Positions 1-12,466 of a DNA stretch of 64,000 nt are shown piece by piece. The DNA comes from JAFCUW01 sp049898325 (GTDB lineage Bacteria > Pseudomonadota > Gammaproteobacteria > Burkholderiales > Burkholderiaceae_D), in contig NZ_JAFCXL010000008.1 in the NCBI RefSeq assembly GCF_049898325.1, positions 62,001-126,000 of the forward strand. Direction: 5' to 3'. A program made the translations under genes and the position numbers. The notes beneath the pieces are model-generated. The model worked only from the letters and a program-made list of their open reading frames with translations. It ran no database searches and was not told the DNA's origin. Every line of letters begins with the position of its first letter. Positions within the stretch are counted from its first letter, which is position 1.

Positions 1-126
1 GTTTCCCTATGACAGAACAAAAAATGTAACATTGATGCTGGTGTTTTATTGCGACTAAGAAACAAATTGCTTTCAAGAACCTATTTTCGCGTGATAAATT
101 ACGCGCAGTTTCTACCAAAGGCCCTC

Positions 127-2604
127 ATGACATCCAAATTTCGTTCCAGCAGAATAGCCTCCCTGGTCGCCGGCTTTCTGGTGGCGGCCGTGCTGTGCAC
201 GCTTGGCGCTGCCATTTTGATCGCGCGCGACCAATCCACCCGCGATTGGCAGTCCCAGCTTGATAATCTGTCGCTGGTGATGGCCGAGCAGACGGCGCAG
301 GAGGTCAAGTCGGCATTCCTGGTGCTCGAGAGTATTGCCGAAGGCGTCCAGGCGAACGATGTCGACAGCGACGCCGCCCTGCGCGCCAAGATGGGCTCGC
401 TCGCCAATTTCAACAGCATGCGCGACAAGACCCAGAGCCTGCCGCAGGTGGACGTGGCCACCATCGTCGCCGCCAATGGCGACGTGATCAACTTCACCCG
501 CTCCCATCCGGCGCCGTCGATCAACCTGGCCGACCGCGATTATTTTCAGGCCCACTTGAAAAACCCCAAGCTGGGCGTGTATGTGTCGACGCCGGTGCGC
601 AACAAGGGCAACGGCCAGTGGACGTTTTATTTGAGCCGGCGCCTGGCCGGGCCGCATGGCGAATTTCTCGGGCTGGCGCTGGTGGGCTTTTCCAGCACCT
701 TTTTGAGCGATTTCTACAAAAAAATCGACCTCGGTCCGGGCGCCACCGTCACCCTCTACCGGCGCGACTACATGGTGCTGGCGCGCTGGCCCCATCAGGA
801 TAATTTGATGGGCAAGATCAACGCCGGCGGCAGCAGTTACCAGATCATCGACGTGCTCAAGCTCCCGCATGGGGTGCTCAAGACGGAGACGCCGCGGTTT
901 TCCGAGGGCGGGGCGCGGGTGTCGCGGCTGGGCGCGGCGCGCCTGGTCGACCGATTTCCCCTGATCATCAACGTCACCGTCACCGACGCCCTCTACCTGG
1001 CCCAGTGGCGCAGCTTTTCCGCCACCCTGTCGCTGGTGGGCGGGGTCAGCGTGTGCGCCATGCTGGCCGCCTTCGTGGTGCTGATCCGCGCCCTCAAGCG
1101 GCGCGAGCGTGACATGGAAGAGACCGTGCGCCTGCAGGGGATCGCCGAAGCGGCCAACACCGCCAAGTCGGAATTTCTGGCGATGATGAGCCACGAGATC
1201 CGCACGCCGCTCACCGCCATCATCGGCTTCGCCGAGGTGATCCGCAACACCGCCGGTCCCGGAGCGGTCGGCGACGCCGGCGCCATCATCCTGCGCAATG
1301 GCCAGCATCTGCTCGAGATCATCAACGGCATCCTCGACATTTCCAAGATCGAAGCGGGCCGCCTGAGCCTGGAGCGGCTGGCGTTCTCGCCCTACGAGGT
1401 GGCCGCCGGCGTCGAGACCATGATGGCGGCCCAGGCCGCGAGCAAGGGGGTCGGCTTTCACCTTGCGGTGGACTACCCGTTTCCGGCGCAGGTGACGGGC
1501 GACCCGACCCGCTGGAAGCAGATCCTGTTCAACCTCACCAGCAATGCCGTCAAGTTCACCGAGCTGGGCACGGTCGAGCTGCACCTGCACTTCGACGCGG
1601 ACTTGCGGCGCCTGGTGGTGCGCGTGAGCGACACCGGCATCGGCATCGCCGAGCACCAGCTCCATACGCTGTTCAAGCCCTTCACCCAGGCCGACAGCAG
1701 CGTGGCGCGCCGTTATGGCGGCACCGGCCTGGGCCTGCACCTGGTGCAGCAACTGGCGGTCAAGATGGGCGGCAGCGTCAGCGCCCGCAGCACCTTGCAC
1801 GTCGGTTCGATCTTCGAGGCCGGTATCGCTGCCGACGCGGTGGAATCATCGGGCTGGCTCGACAGCGCGCCGCTGGCGCTGGCCGACCCCGCCGCGGCGG
1901 CCGGGTCGCTCCGCCCGCCGCAGGAGTCGCAACTGAGCGGCCACGTGCTGCTGGCCGAAGACGGTCCCGACAACCGCATCCTGATCGTCGCCCTGCTGAC
2001 CCGTCTTGGCCTGACGGTCGAGGTGGTGGAAGACGGCGCCCAGGCGGTGCAGGCGGCGCTGGCCGGCCAGTTCGACCTGGTGCTGATGGATATCCAGATG
2101 CCGGTGATGGACGGTCTGCGCGCCGCCACCATCCTCAAGGCGGCCGGTTTCGGCCGCCCGCTGGTGGCGCTGACGGCCAACGTCATGCAGGACGACGTCG
2201 CGCGCTACAGCGCCGCCGGGTTTGCCCGCAGCGTCAGCAAACCGATCGACGTGGCCGAACTGACGCGCGTGCTGGCGGACCTGCTGGAGCAGGACAACGG
2301 CCATGGCGAGGGCGCCCGCTTCGAGGATTTGCCGGGCTACGCCGAACTGCGCGAGGCCTTTGCCGGCGCCTTGGGCGGCCAGTTGCGCACGCTCGGCACG
2401 CTGCTCGCCGACGGCGCCCTGGCGCAGGCGGCGGAACTGAGCCACTCGCTGCGCGGCACCGGCGCCTCGTTCGGCTACCCCGGCGTGACGGCGCTGGCGG
2501 GGCAGATTGAAAGCGCGACCCGCAGCGGCGATGGCGACGGCGCCCGCGCCGCCTACGCGCGCCTGATGGCGCTGGAAGAACTGTCCGACCTGGAGATGAG
2601 CTGA
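127..2604 (+). CDS. Hybrid sensor histidine kinase (Cache-like sensor, HisKA, HATPase, receiver, HPt)
   Basis: Membrane hybrid kinase that should autophosphorylate in response to a periplasmic signal and relay phosphate internally. Read from the ATG at 127 it has 825 residues; the frame stays open to a TTG at 49, but 127 puts the first membrane helix (about residues 10-33) at the N-terminus. A periplasmic region of about 260 residues, double-Cache-like, is followed by a second helix near 300-320. HisKA carries H356 in MSHEIRTPL; HATPase shows DTGIGIA and GGTGLGL. The receiver has D655 (LMDIQMP), and a C-terminal HPt-like helix has H773 in LSHSLRGTG. The stop is 1 nt before the next gene's ATG, so it heads an operon with two receiver proteins. 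The ligand is unknown. Confidence 0.9.
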   Translation: MTSKFRSSRIASLVAGFLVAAVLCTLGAAILIARDQSTRDWQSQLDNLSLVMAEQTAQEVKSAFLVLESIAEGVQANDVDSDAALRAKMGSLANFNSMRDKTQSLPQVDVATIVAANGDVINFTRSHPAPSINLADRDYFQAHLKNPKLGVYVSTPVRNKGNGQWTFYLSRRLAGPHGEFLGLALVGFSSTFLSDFYKKIDLGPGATVTLYRRDYMVLARWPHQDNLMGKINAGGSSYQIIDVLKLPHGVLKTETPRFSEGGARVSRLGAARLVDRFPLIINVTVTDALYLAQWRSFSATLSLVGGVSVCAMLAAFVVLIRALKRRERDMEETVRLQGIAEAANTAKSEFLAMMSHEIRTPLTAIIGFAEVIRNTAGPGAVGDAGAIILRNGQHLLEIINGILDISKIEAGRLSLERLAFSPYEVAAGVETMMAAQAASKGVGFHLAVDYPFPAQVTGDPTRWKQILFNLTSNAVKFTELGTVELHLHFDADLRRLVVRVSDTGIGIAEHQLHTLFKPFTQADSSVARRYGGTGLGLHLVQQLAVKMGGSVSARSTLHVGSIFEAGIAADAVESSGWLDSAPLALADPAAAAGSLRPPQESQLSGHVLLAEDGPDNRILIVALLTRLGLTVEVVEDGAQAVQAALAGQFDLVLMDIQMPVMDGLRAATILKAAGFGRPLVALTANVMQDDVARYSAAGFARSVSKPIDVAELTRVLADLLEQDNGHGEGARFEDLPGYAELREAFAGALGGQLRTLGTLLADGALAQAAELSHSLRGTGASFGYPGVTALAGQIESATRSGDGDGARAAYARLMALEELSDLEMS

Positions 2605-2605
2605 C

Positions 2606-3001
2606 ATGATGAGCAAAGATGTAAAAGAAACCCCCGTGATCATCGCCGACGACGACGCGATGATGCGCGACCTGCTCGCCTCGCTGCTGCGTCAGAACGG
2701 CTACCACTATATCGCCTTCGCCCAGGACGGCGCGCAGGCGGCGCAGTTGCTGGGCGTGGCCGCGTACCAGGAGGCGCTGGTATTTTTGGACATTCACATG
2801 CCCGGCATGGACGGCCTGGCGGCGCTGGCCGCCGCGCGCGCCGCCGGCAGCAAGGCCTTCGTCGTCATGGTCAGCGCCGACAGCGCCCTCGACAAGGTGC
2901 TGGCGGCCCTCAACGGCGGCGCCAGCGGCTTCGTCATCAAACCCTACACTGCCAACCGGATCATCGACATGCTCGACAAATTTGAACGCGGAGCGCAATG
3001 A
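2606..3001 (+). CDS. Single-domain response regulator
   Basis: CheY-like receiver of 131 residues with no output domain. The acidic pocket is ADDD near residues 14-17, the phosphoacceptor is D62 in VFLDIHMPG, and the conserved lysine lies in the C-terminal VIKPYT. It begins 1 nt after the hybrid kinase stop and its own stop overlaps the next ATG (ATGA), so translation of the three genes is probably coupled. It likely receives phosphate from the upstream kinase or its HPt domain and acts as a relay or by protein contact. Confidence 0.88.
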   Translation: MMSKDVKETPVIIADDDAMMRDLLASLLRQNGYHYIAFAQDGAQAAQLLGVAAYQEALVFLDIHMPGMDGLAALAAARAAGSKAFVVMVSADSALDKVLAALNGGASGFVIKPYTANRIIDMLDKFERGAQ

Positions 3002-3642
3002 TGGATGCCCCCGCCACCCCCGTGCGCCCGCTCATTTTGCTGGTCGACGACGATGCCTACCTGCTCGCCTTGCTGGCCAACGCCCTGCAGGCGTCCGGCT
3101 ACGACGTGCGCCTGGCCAGTTCGGCGAAGATGGCGGTCGAGCTGCTGGCCGACGGCAGCCGGGCGCCCGACCTGGCCCTGATCGACATGCACATGCCCGA
3201 CATGAACGGCCTGCAACTGGTGCACAGCCTGTCGGCGGGCCAGCCGCTGCCCTTCCTGATGATGTCGGCCAGCAGCAGCGAAGTGTTCGTGCGCCGCGCC
3301 GCCGAGCAGGGCGCGGTCGCTTACCTGGTCAAGCCGATCGAGCTGGCGCAACTGGTGCCGGCGGTGATCACCGGGATCGCCCGCGGCCGTGAAATCCGCG
3401 CCTTGCACGAGTCCGAGACGAAGTTGACGGCGGCGCTGCTGGGCGGGCGCGAAACGGCGATGGCGGTGGGGGTGGTGATGGAGCGCTTCCACGTCGACAG
3501 CGAGTCGGCCTTTGGCGCCTTGCGCCAGCACGCGCGCTCGAACCAGCGCCGGCTGGTCGATGTCGCCACCGAATTTCTCAAGAACAGCAAGGTCGCCAGC
3601 GGTATCGCCCAGCGCCTGTCCGGCCGCGACAGCCGCCGCTGA
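2998..3642 (+). CDS. Response regulator with ANTAR RNA-binding output domain
   Basis: Receiver plus ANTAR protein of 214 residues. The receiver holds DDD near 17-19, D63 in LIDMHMPDM and K in LVKPIE. After a helical linker, about residues 145-200 match the ANTAR pattern (AMAVGVVMERF, then AFGALRQHA and LVDVATEFL). In the AmiR/NasT family such domains bind paired RNA hairpins to prevent transcription termination, so this protein probably controls gene expression at the RNA level in response to the kinase encoded first in the operon. The start overlaps the previous stop by 4 nt. Its RNA target is not evident in the flanking DNA. Confidence 0.87.
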   Translation: MMDAPATPVRPLILLVDDDAYLLALLANALQASGYDVRLASSAKMAVELLADGSRAPDLALIDMHMPDMNGLQLVHSLSAGQPLPFLMMSASSSEVFVRRAAEQGAVAYLVKPIELAQLVPAVITGIARGREIRALHESETKLTAALLGGRETAMAVGVVMERFHVDSESAFGALRQHARSNQRRLVDVATEFLKNSKVASGIAQRLSGRDSRR

Positions 3643-3657
3643 GCCGGCGGCAGGGGC

Positions 3658-4803
3658 CTACGGGCGGAACGGGCTGCGGTCGGTCAGTTCGTCGATGTAG
3701 TCGTCGATGCCGCCGTTTTCACGCTCGAGGAAGCGCTCGATGGCATCGGCGAAGGCGGGATGGGCCAGCCAGTGGGCCGACCAGGTGCGGGTGGGCAGAA
3801 AGCCGCGCGCCATCTTGTGCTCGCCCTGGGCGCCTCCTTCGAACACGGCGATGCCCTGTTCGATGCAAAATTCCAGTGGCTGGTAGTAAGCCGCCTCGAA
3901 ATGCAGGCAGGGCACGTGTTCGAGTTCGCCCCAGTAGCGCCCGTACAGCACCTGGTCCGAATGGATCACCAGCGCGGCGGCGATCGGCGCGCCGTCACGC
4001 TCGGCGATCACCAGCAGGATATTGGCGGGCATGTCGCGGCCGATGCGCTGAAAAAAATCCAGGTTCAGGTAGGGCGTCGAGCGGTGCGCGGCGTAGGTAT
4101 GGCGGTAGCAGCGGTTGAACAGGCGCCAGTCGGCGTCGGTGGCGTCGACCCCGCGCACGCGCCGCATCGTCACCCCCGCCTCGCGCACCTTGCGCCGCTC
4201 GGCGCGGATGTTCTTGCGTTTTTTCTGTTCGAGCGTGGCGAGAAAGGCGTCGAAGTCGCGGTAGCCCTGGTTGAGCCAGTGGAACTGCACGCCGCTGCGC
4301 AGCATGTAGCCGGCGTCGGCGAGCAGTTGCGCCTGCTCTTCGGGCGGGTACAGGATGTGGGTCGACGAGACGGGGCTGGCCTGCTGGGTCGCCACCAGCA
4401 CCTCGAGCAGGGCGGCGCGGGTGCGCGCATCGACCGCCATCAGGCGCGGTCCCGTCACCGGGGTGAACGGAATGGCCGAGAGCAGCTTGGGGTAGTAATC
4501 GAGGCCATTGCGCTCGTAGGCCTCGGCCCAGGCCCAGTCGAACACGTACTCGCCGTACGAGTGCATCTTGACGTACATGGGCAGCGCCGCCGCCAGCGTT
4601 GCGGCGTCGCCCTCGCCCTCGTAGAGCACGATGAACTGGGGCTGCCAGCCCGACTCGGCGCACGCGCTGCCCGAGGCGTGCAGGGCGTCGAGAAAGGCGA
4701 ACGAGAGGAAGGGATTGGGCCGCTCCTGGGCGGCGACAAGCGCGTCCCAGGCCTCGCGGCCGATCTCGGACAGGGACGATACGATATGCGTGCGATAATT
4801 CAT
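3658..4803 (-). CDS. GNAT-like N-acyltransferase family protein (DUF482/COG3146 type)
   Basis: Cytosolic protein of 381 residues with the layout of the COG3146/DUF482 family, double GNAT-fold proteins sometimes annotated as peptidoglycan-related acyltransferases. Family-like segments visible are NPFLSFAFLDAL near the N-terminus, YGEYVFDWAWAEAY, LPMYVK, a charged QKKRKNIRAERR stretch in the middle, and EGGAQGEHKMARGF near the C-terminus. No signal peptide or membrane helix. It is convergent with the ANTAR regulator and divergent from nadE. Substrate unknown; family assignment is good, function is not established. Confidence 0.8.
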   Translation of the reverse strand: MNYRTHIVSSLSEIGREAWDALVAAQERPNPFLSFAFLDALHASGSACAESGWQPQFIVLYEGEGDAATLAAALPMYVKMHSYGEYVFDWAWAEAYERNGLDYYPKLLSAIPFTPVTGPRLMAVDARTRAALLEVLVATQQASPVSSTHILYPPEEQAQLLADAGYMLRSGVQFHWLNQGYRDFDAFLATLEQKKRKNIRAERRKVREAGVTMRRVRGVDATDADWRLFNRCYRHTYAAHRSTPYLNLDFFQRIGRDMPANILLVIAERDGAPIAAALVIHSDQVLYGRYWGELEHVPCLHFEAAYYQPLEFCIEQGIAVFEGGAQGEHKMARGFLPTRTWSAHWLAHPAFADAIERFLERENGGIDDYIDELTDRSPFRP

Positions 4804-4957
4804 TGTCCAAATTTTCCTTGATGATCACGGCCTGGCTGGTGTGTGCTGATACCGATGCGTTGCGGCACATTCTACGCAAACCAGCGCGCAGCGTTGGCGC
4901 GCGCTGCCCGCCGCGGCCAGCGCCACCCGCCAGCGGGCCGTGATCGACCATTCGCCG

Positions 4958-7039
<2,082 letters not shown>

Positions 7040-7046
7040 ACGATCA

Positions 7047-7071
7047 AAGGGGCGTGGGCTTGCCGCCCCTT
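7047..7071 (+). terminator. Possible terminator hairpin after nadE
   Basis: AAGGGGCG and CGCCCCTT form a perfect 8-bp stem with a 9-nt loop 8 nt after the nadE stop. Only a weak T-rich tail follows, so intrinsic termination is plausible but not certain. Confidence 0.4.
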
Positions 7072-7132
7072 CGGTTAAAATCGTCCCGATAGTCAAGTCA
7101 AGCAAACAAAGTTATGCAAACCAAGGATCGAC

Positions 7133-7471
7133 ATGAAACAGATTACCTGCGTGATCAAGCCATTCAAGCTTGACGAAGTGCGCGAAGCGCTGGCCGAAGT
7201 GAACGTGACGGGGCTGACCGTGACGGAAGTCAAAGGATTCGGCCGCCAGAAAGGGCATACCGAGCTCTACCGTGGCGCCGAGTACGTGGTCGACTTCCTG
7301 CCGAAGGTAAAAGTCGAAGTGGTCGTCGACGACGCCATGACGGACCAGGTGGTCGACGCCATCATCAAGGCGGCGCGCACGGGCAAGATTGGTGACGGCA
7401 AGATTTTTGTCCAGCACGTCGAGCAGGTGGTGCGCATCCGCACGGGTGAAACGGGACCGGACGCCGTCTAA
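7133..7471 (+). CDS. glnB: Nitrogen regulatory protein P-II
   Basis: Trimeric signal protein of 112 residues that senses 2-oxoglutarate, ATP/ADP and glutamine status and controls glutamine synthetase adenylylation and NtrB. The whole family signature is present: KPFKLDEVREAL at the N-terminus, the T-loop with the uridylylation site Y51 in ELYRGAEY, and the C-terminal TGKIGDGKIFV. The length is exactly that of the family. It follows nadE, a glutamine-using enzyme, which also places a PII gene beside a glutamine amidotransferase. The symbol glnB rather than glnK is chosen because no amtB is adjacent. Confidence 0.93.
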   Translation: MKQITCVIKPFKLDEVREALAEVNVTGLTVTEVKGFGRQKGHTELYRGAEYVVDFLPKVKVEVVVDDAMTDQVVDAIIKAARTGKIGDGKIFVQHVEQVVRIRTGETGPDAV

Positions 7472-7478
7472 ACAGGCA

Positions 7479-7503
7479 GCCTGGGCCGTCTAGCGGCCCA
7501 GGC
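7479..7503. terminator. Palindromic hairpin between convergent glnB and TRIC channel genes
   Basis: GCCTGGGCCG and CGGCCCAGGC form a 10-bp perfect stem around a 5-nt loop. It begins 8 nt after the glnB stop and contains the stop codon of the opposing gene, so it could end transcription from both sides. There is no clear T-tract. Confidence 0.4.
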
Positions 7504-8095
7504 GCATGTCGAACTTCCAGCTCAGCAGGCGCAGTGCCGTGATGGTGGTGGCGCTCGACCAGAGGGCGAAATCGTGCGGCAACTCGAGTTTGCGCATGAT
7601 CAGGAACATCCAGCTGCCAAAGAAGGCGCAGATGGCGTAGGGCTTGCCATCTCGAAATACCATCGGCACTTCGTTGCAGACGATGTCGCGCAACACGCCG
7701 CCAAAGATCCCCGTGATCACCCCCATCATCGAGGCAATAAACAGCGGCATCTGCGCGTTGAGCGCCGAGGCGACGCCGGCGATGGTGAACAGGCCCAGGC
7801 CGATGGCATCGGCGATCACGATCAGGCGTTCGGAGACGATCTGGCGCAGCGTGCGGATCAGGGGCGAGGCGCCCAGCGCCAGCACAAAAATAAGGATCGC
7901 GTATTCCTGGTGGGTGACCCAGAACAGGGGGCGATGGTCGAGCAGGATGTCGCGCAGGGTGCCGCCGCCGAAGGCGGTGATGAAGGCCACCGTGAACACG
8001 CCCACCAGGTCCATGCGCTTGCGGCGCGCCTCGATAAAGCCGGAAAAGGCCCCGACCAGGATGGCCAGGATTTCAATCAAGGTGATTAGCGACAT
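7490..8095 (-). CDS. TRIC-type cation channel family membrane protein (YicG/UPF0126)
   Basis: Integral membrane protein of 201 residues made of two repeated three-helix units; each carries a glycine-rich segment (AFGGGTLRDILLD and GIFGGVLRDIVCNEVP), the hallmark of the UPF0126/TRIC family of trimeric cation channels. The start at 8095 gives MSLITLIEILAILVGAF; the frame continues 13 codons further, but those precede the first helix and look non-coding. It is the last of a same-strand group after trxB and smr. Physiological role in bacteria is poorly defined. Confidence 0.85.
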   Translation of the reverse strand: MSLITLIEILAILVGAFSGFIEARRKRMDLVGVFTVAFITAFGGGTLRDILLDHRPLFWVTHQEYAILIFVLALGASPLIRTLRQIVSERLIVIADAIGLGLFTIAGVASALNAQMPLFIASMMGVITGIFGGVLRDIVCNEVPMVFRDGKPYAICAFFGSWMFLIMRKLELPHDFALWSSATTITALRLLSWKFDMRLGR

Positions 8096-8155
8096 GCGGC
8101 GGGTTTGCTTGTGGGAATCGCGACAGCCTAACATGGCTGGCGCTGGCCAGCAGGT

Positions 8156-8833
8156 TTAGTCGAGCAGCACGGCCTTTAACAGCACGATCAGGGCGCCGTG
8201 GCCGCCATCTTTCTTGCCGGCCACGCAAAACGCCACCACTTCGTCCTTTTCCATCTGCACCAGCCAGCTGTGCAGCATGGCCCGCAGCACCGGTTCGCCG
8301 TTGGGCGAGCCGTAGCCGCGGCCATGCACGATGCGCACGCAGCGCACCCCGCGCCGGCTGGCGCGGCCCAGGAAGCCGGCCACCTGCTCGCGGGCGATGT
8401 CGCGCGTCATGCCATGCAGGTCCAGTTCGTCCTGCACGGGCCAGGCGCGCTTTCTCAGCTTGCGCACCACGTCCGGACCCACCCCGGGGCGCGCATACGC
8501 GACGCTGGGATCGTCCTCGACCAGGCCCTCGACGTCGAACTGGTCCGACAGCGATTCGCGCAGCACGGCCGCGTCGTCATCCTCGCGCGTGCGCGGCTTG
8601 CCGCCCGCGCCGCCACCGGGCCGCACGGGCGCGCTCCGGAGGGGCGCCACGTAGCGGTCCGAGACGGCGATTTTCGTCACGCCCTTGATGGCGCCGGTGA
8701 ACACGCCGGCGTCCTCGCGCGCTTTCTTCTCGCGCGCGGCGCGGGCGGCGGCCTCGATCTCGCGCAGGCGTTCCTGCTCCTTGAGCGCGGTGCGCAAGCC
8801 GGCCAGGTCGCCGAAATCTTTCAAACCAGCCAT
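8156..8833 (-). CDS. Smr/MutS2-type domain protein (putative endonuclease)
   Basis: Protein of 225 residues. A charged coiled-coil-like N-terminus (LKEQERLREIEAAARAA) is followed by a low-complexity linker and a C-terminal Smr domain from about residue 135. The Smr core motifs are visible: DELDLHGMTRDIAREQV, then IVHGRGYGSPNGEPVLR and a terminal ALIVLLK strand. Smr domains nick DNA or RNA, and the stand-alone forms are linked to recombination control or to cleavage of mRNA at stalled ribosomes; which applies here cannot be told. It starts 6 nt after the trxB stop, so co-transcription is likely. Confidence 0.88.
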   Translation of the reverse strand: MAGLKDFGDLAGLRTALKEQERLREIEAAARAAREKKAREDAGVFTGAIKGVTKIAVSDRYVAPLRSAPVRPGGGAGGKPRTREDDDAAVLRESLSDQFDVEGLVEDDPSVAYARPGVGPDVVRKLRKRAWPVQDELDLHGMTRDIAREQVAGFLGRASRRGVRCVRIVHGRGYGSPNGEPVLRAMLHSWLVQMEKDEVVAFCVAGKKDGGHGALIVLLKAVLLD

Positions 8834-8839
8834 ATACGC

Positions 8840-9796
<957 letters not shown>

Positions 9797-10003
9797 GGGA
9801 GGCTAATATAAATTGTCTGGTAGAGAAGATGGGGCAGTTTCGGGCGATAACAACGGGCCCGAAAAGCGCGCCATTGGTATACCGCGATTATAGACGAAGC
9901 TGCGCTTGTGCATGAATGAGCGGCCCGGGCCCTGCCAGATGCCTTAGAATGAGCGCATCGCTTTTCTTGCTGATATTTATCTGCTGCACGTCGCCCTGAG
10001 AGT

Positions 10004-12415
10004 ATGCCAAAGACCACCCCCTCCGACCCGAATAGTTACACCCGCAATCCGACCCTGCGCCAGCCGCTGCCGAACCGCCTGGTGCGCCTGCTGTCGGAAG
10101 CGCGCTGGATCGCGCTGGCGGTGCTGTTCCTGTATTTTGTCCTGATCCTCATTACCTACAACAAGGCCGATCCCGGCTGGTCGCACGACGTCGTGGTGCC
10201 CAAGGCGATCAATGTGGGCGGCCGCGCCGGCGCCTGGCTGGCCGACCTGATGCTGTTCATCTTCGGTTTTTCCGCCTGGTGGTGGTGCGTCTGCTTTGCC
10301 CGCTTGTTGTGGAAAGATTATCGTCAGCTGACCCGGTCCGCCGACGAGGCGCCCGATGAGCCCGAAAACCAGCACGAAGTGGTGGCCCGCTGGATCGGCT
10401 TCGTGCTGATGTTCGCCGGCAGCGTGGGCCTCGAATACCTGCGCATGTACACCTTGCACGCGCAGTTGCCGCGCGCCCCCGGCGGCGTGCTGGGGCAACT
10501 GCTCGGCCATTCCGCCCATGTCGCCTTCGGTTTCACGGGCGCCACCTTGCTGCTGCTGTTGCTGTTTGGCATAGGCTCGAGCCTGTTCTTCCACATCTCC
10601 TGGCTCTCCGTGGCCGAGCGCATCGGCGCCGCCGTCGACCTGTCGATCGACTGGTTCCGCTTGCGCTACCAGGACCGCGAGGACCGCAAGCAGGGCGAAG
10701 TCGCTGCCGTCAGGCGCGACGAGGTGGTGGTGCAGGAACGCGCGCGCCATACCGAAAAACACGTTGCCGCGCCGCTGCGGATCGAGCCGCAGGGAGCGCC
10801 GCCCGCGGCCCCCGCGTATGCCTCGCCGCCGGCGGCGCCGGTGGTGGTGCAGTCTCCCCTGATCGTCAAGTCCGAGCGCGTCGAAAAGGAAAAGCAGGCG
10901 CCCCTGTTCCGCGATCTGCCGGGCGACTCCGGTCTGCCGCCCATTTCCCTGCTCGACGAAGCGGCCGCCTACCAGGAAACGGTGTCGGTGGAAACGCTGG
11001 AATTCACCAGTCGCCTGATCGAAAAGAAACTGTCCGACTTCGGCGTCGACGCCAAGGTGGTGGCGGCGTATCCGGGCCCCGTGGTCACGCGTTACGAAAT
11101 CGAACCGGCCACGGGCGTCAAGGGCAGCCAGATCGTCGGCCTGGCGCGCGACCTGGCCCGTTCGCTGTCGCTGACCTCGATCCGGGTGGTGGAAACCATC
11201 CCTGGCAAGAATTACATGGCGCTCGAGTTGCCCAACCCGAAGCGCCAGATCGTGCGCCTGACGGAAATCGTTGGCTCCAAGCTCTACCACGACAGCGCCT
11301 CGCCCCTGACGATTGCGCTGGGCAAGGACATTGCCGGCAAGCCAGTGATCGCCGACCTGGCCAAGATGCCCCACCTGCTGGTGGCGGGCACCACCGGCTC
11401 GGGCAAATCGGTGGGCATCAACGCCACCATCCTGTCGCTGCTATATAAAAGCGATCCGGCCGACGTGCGCCTGATCCTGATCGACCCGAAAATGCTCGAG
11501 ATGTCCGTCTACGAGGGCATTCCCCACTTGCTCGCGCCCGTGGTGACGGACATGCGCCAGGCCGGCCATGCGCTGAACTGGGCGGTCAACGAGATGGAGC
11601 GCCGCTACAAGCTCATGAGCAAGCTGGGCGTGCGTAACCTGGCCGGCTACAACACCAAGATTGCCGATGCGGCCAAGCGCGAAGAGCACATCCCGAACCC
11701 GTTCTCGCTCACGCCCGACTCCCCCGAGCCGCTGGAAAAACTGCCCACCATCGTCATCATCATCGACGAGCTGGCCGACCTGATGATGGTCGTGGGCAAG
11801 AAGGTGGAAGAACTGATCGCCCGTATCGCCCAGAAGGCGCGCGCCGCCGGCCTGCACCTGATCCTGGCCACGCAGCGGCCGTCGGTGGACGTGATCACCG
11901 GTCTGATCAAGGCGAACATTCCCACCCGTATCGCCTTCCAGGTGTCCTCGAAGATCGACTCGCGCACCATTCTCGACCAGATGGGCGCGGAAGCGCTGCT
12001 GGGCATGGGCGACATGCTGTACATGCCGCCCGGTACCGGCCTGCCCGTGCGCGTGCACGGCGCCTTCGTCTCCGATGAAGAAGTGCATCGAGTTGTAAAA
12101 CATCTACAATCGTTGGGCGAGCCCAATTACATTGAGGGCATTCTCGAGGGTGGCACGCTCGAAGGCGAGGGTGGCGGCGCCGAAGGCGCGCCGGCCGGCG
12201 AGCCGGGCGGCGAGAGCGACGCCATGTACGATCAGGCGGTGCAGGTGGTGCTGAAAAACCGCCGCGCCTCGATTTCTCTGGTGCAGCGACACCTGCGCAT
12301 CGGCTACAACCGCGCCGCCCGCCTGCTCGAGCAGATGGAAAACAGCGGGGTGGTCTCGCCCATGCAGTCGAACGGCAACCGGGACATCCTGGTGCCGGCC
12401 ACCAGCGCCGAGTAA
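10004..12415 (+). CDS. ftsK: DNA translocase FtsK
   Basis: Septum-anchored motor that pumps chromosome ends during division and activates XerCD at dif. The 803-residue protein has four N-terminal transmembrane helices within about residues 25-200, a short linker rich in Ala/Pro/Val, the RecA-like motor with Walker A GTTGSGKSVG near residue 460 and Walker B IIIIDELADLMM, and a C-terminal winged-helix gamma domain (VLKNRRASISLVQRHLRIGY) that recognises KOPS. The linker is far shorter than in E. coli FtsK, giving the common compact form. lolA and rarA follow on the same strand. Confidence 0.96.
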   Translation: MPKTTPSDPNSYTRNPTLRQPLPNRLVRLLSEARWIALAVLFLYFVLILITYNKADPGWSHDVVVPKAINVGGRAGAWLADLMLFIFGFSAWWWCVCFARLLWKDYRQLTRSADEAPDEPENQHEVVARWIGFVLMFAGSVGLEYLRMYTLHAQLPRAPGGVLGQLLGHSAHVAFGFTGATLLLLLLFGIGSSLFFHISWLSVAERIGAAVDLSIDWFRLRYQDREDRKQGEVAAVRRDEVVVQERARHTEKHVAAPLRIEPQGAPPAAPAYASPPAAPVVVQSPLIVKSERVEKEKQAPLFRDLPGDSGLPPISLLDEAAAYQETVSVETLEFTSRLIEKKLSDFGVDAKVVAAYPGPVVTRYEIEPATGVKGSQIVGLARDLARSLSLTSIRVVETIPGKNYMALELPNPKRQIVRLTEIVGSKLYHDSASPLTIALGKDIAGKPVIADLAKMPHLLVAGTTGSGKSVGINATILSLLYKSDPADVRLILIDPKMLEMSVYEGIPHLLAPVVTDMRQAGHALNWAVNEMERRYKLMSKLGVRNLAGYNTKIADAAKREEHIPNPFSLTPDSPEPLEKLPTIVIIIDELADLMMVVGKKVEELIARIAQKARAAGLHLILATQRPSVDVITGLIKANIPTRIAFQVSSKIDSRTILDQMGAEALLGMGDMLYMPPGTGLPVRVHGAFVSDEEVHRVVKHLQSLGEPNYIEGILEGGTLEGEGGGAEGAPAGEPGGESDAMYDQAVQVVLKNRRASISLVQRHLRIGYNRAARLLEQMENSGVVSPMQSNGNRDILVPATSAE

Positions 12416-12466
12416 TGTTGCAGTTCCATGGTAAAACCCATAACTAAAATCAAGAACAGGATCACG

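Noticed and set aside
112..1800. Long open frame on the strand opposite the first hybrid kinase
   Set aside because: High GC leaves antisense frames open. This one has no motif, a biased His/Gln/Arg composition and lies entirely over a gene with clear kinase domains.
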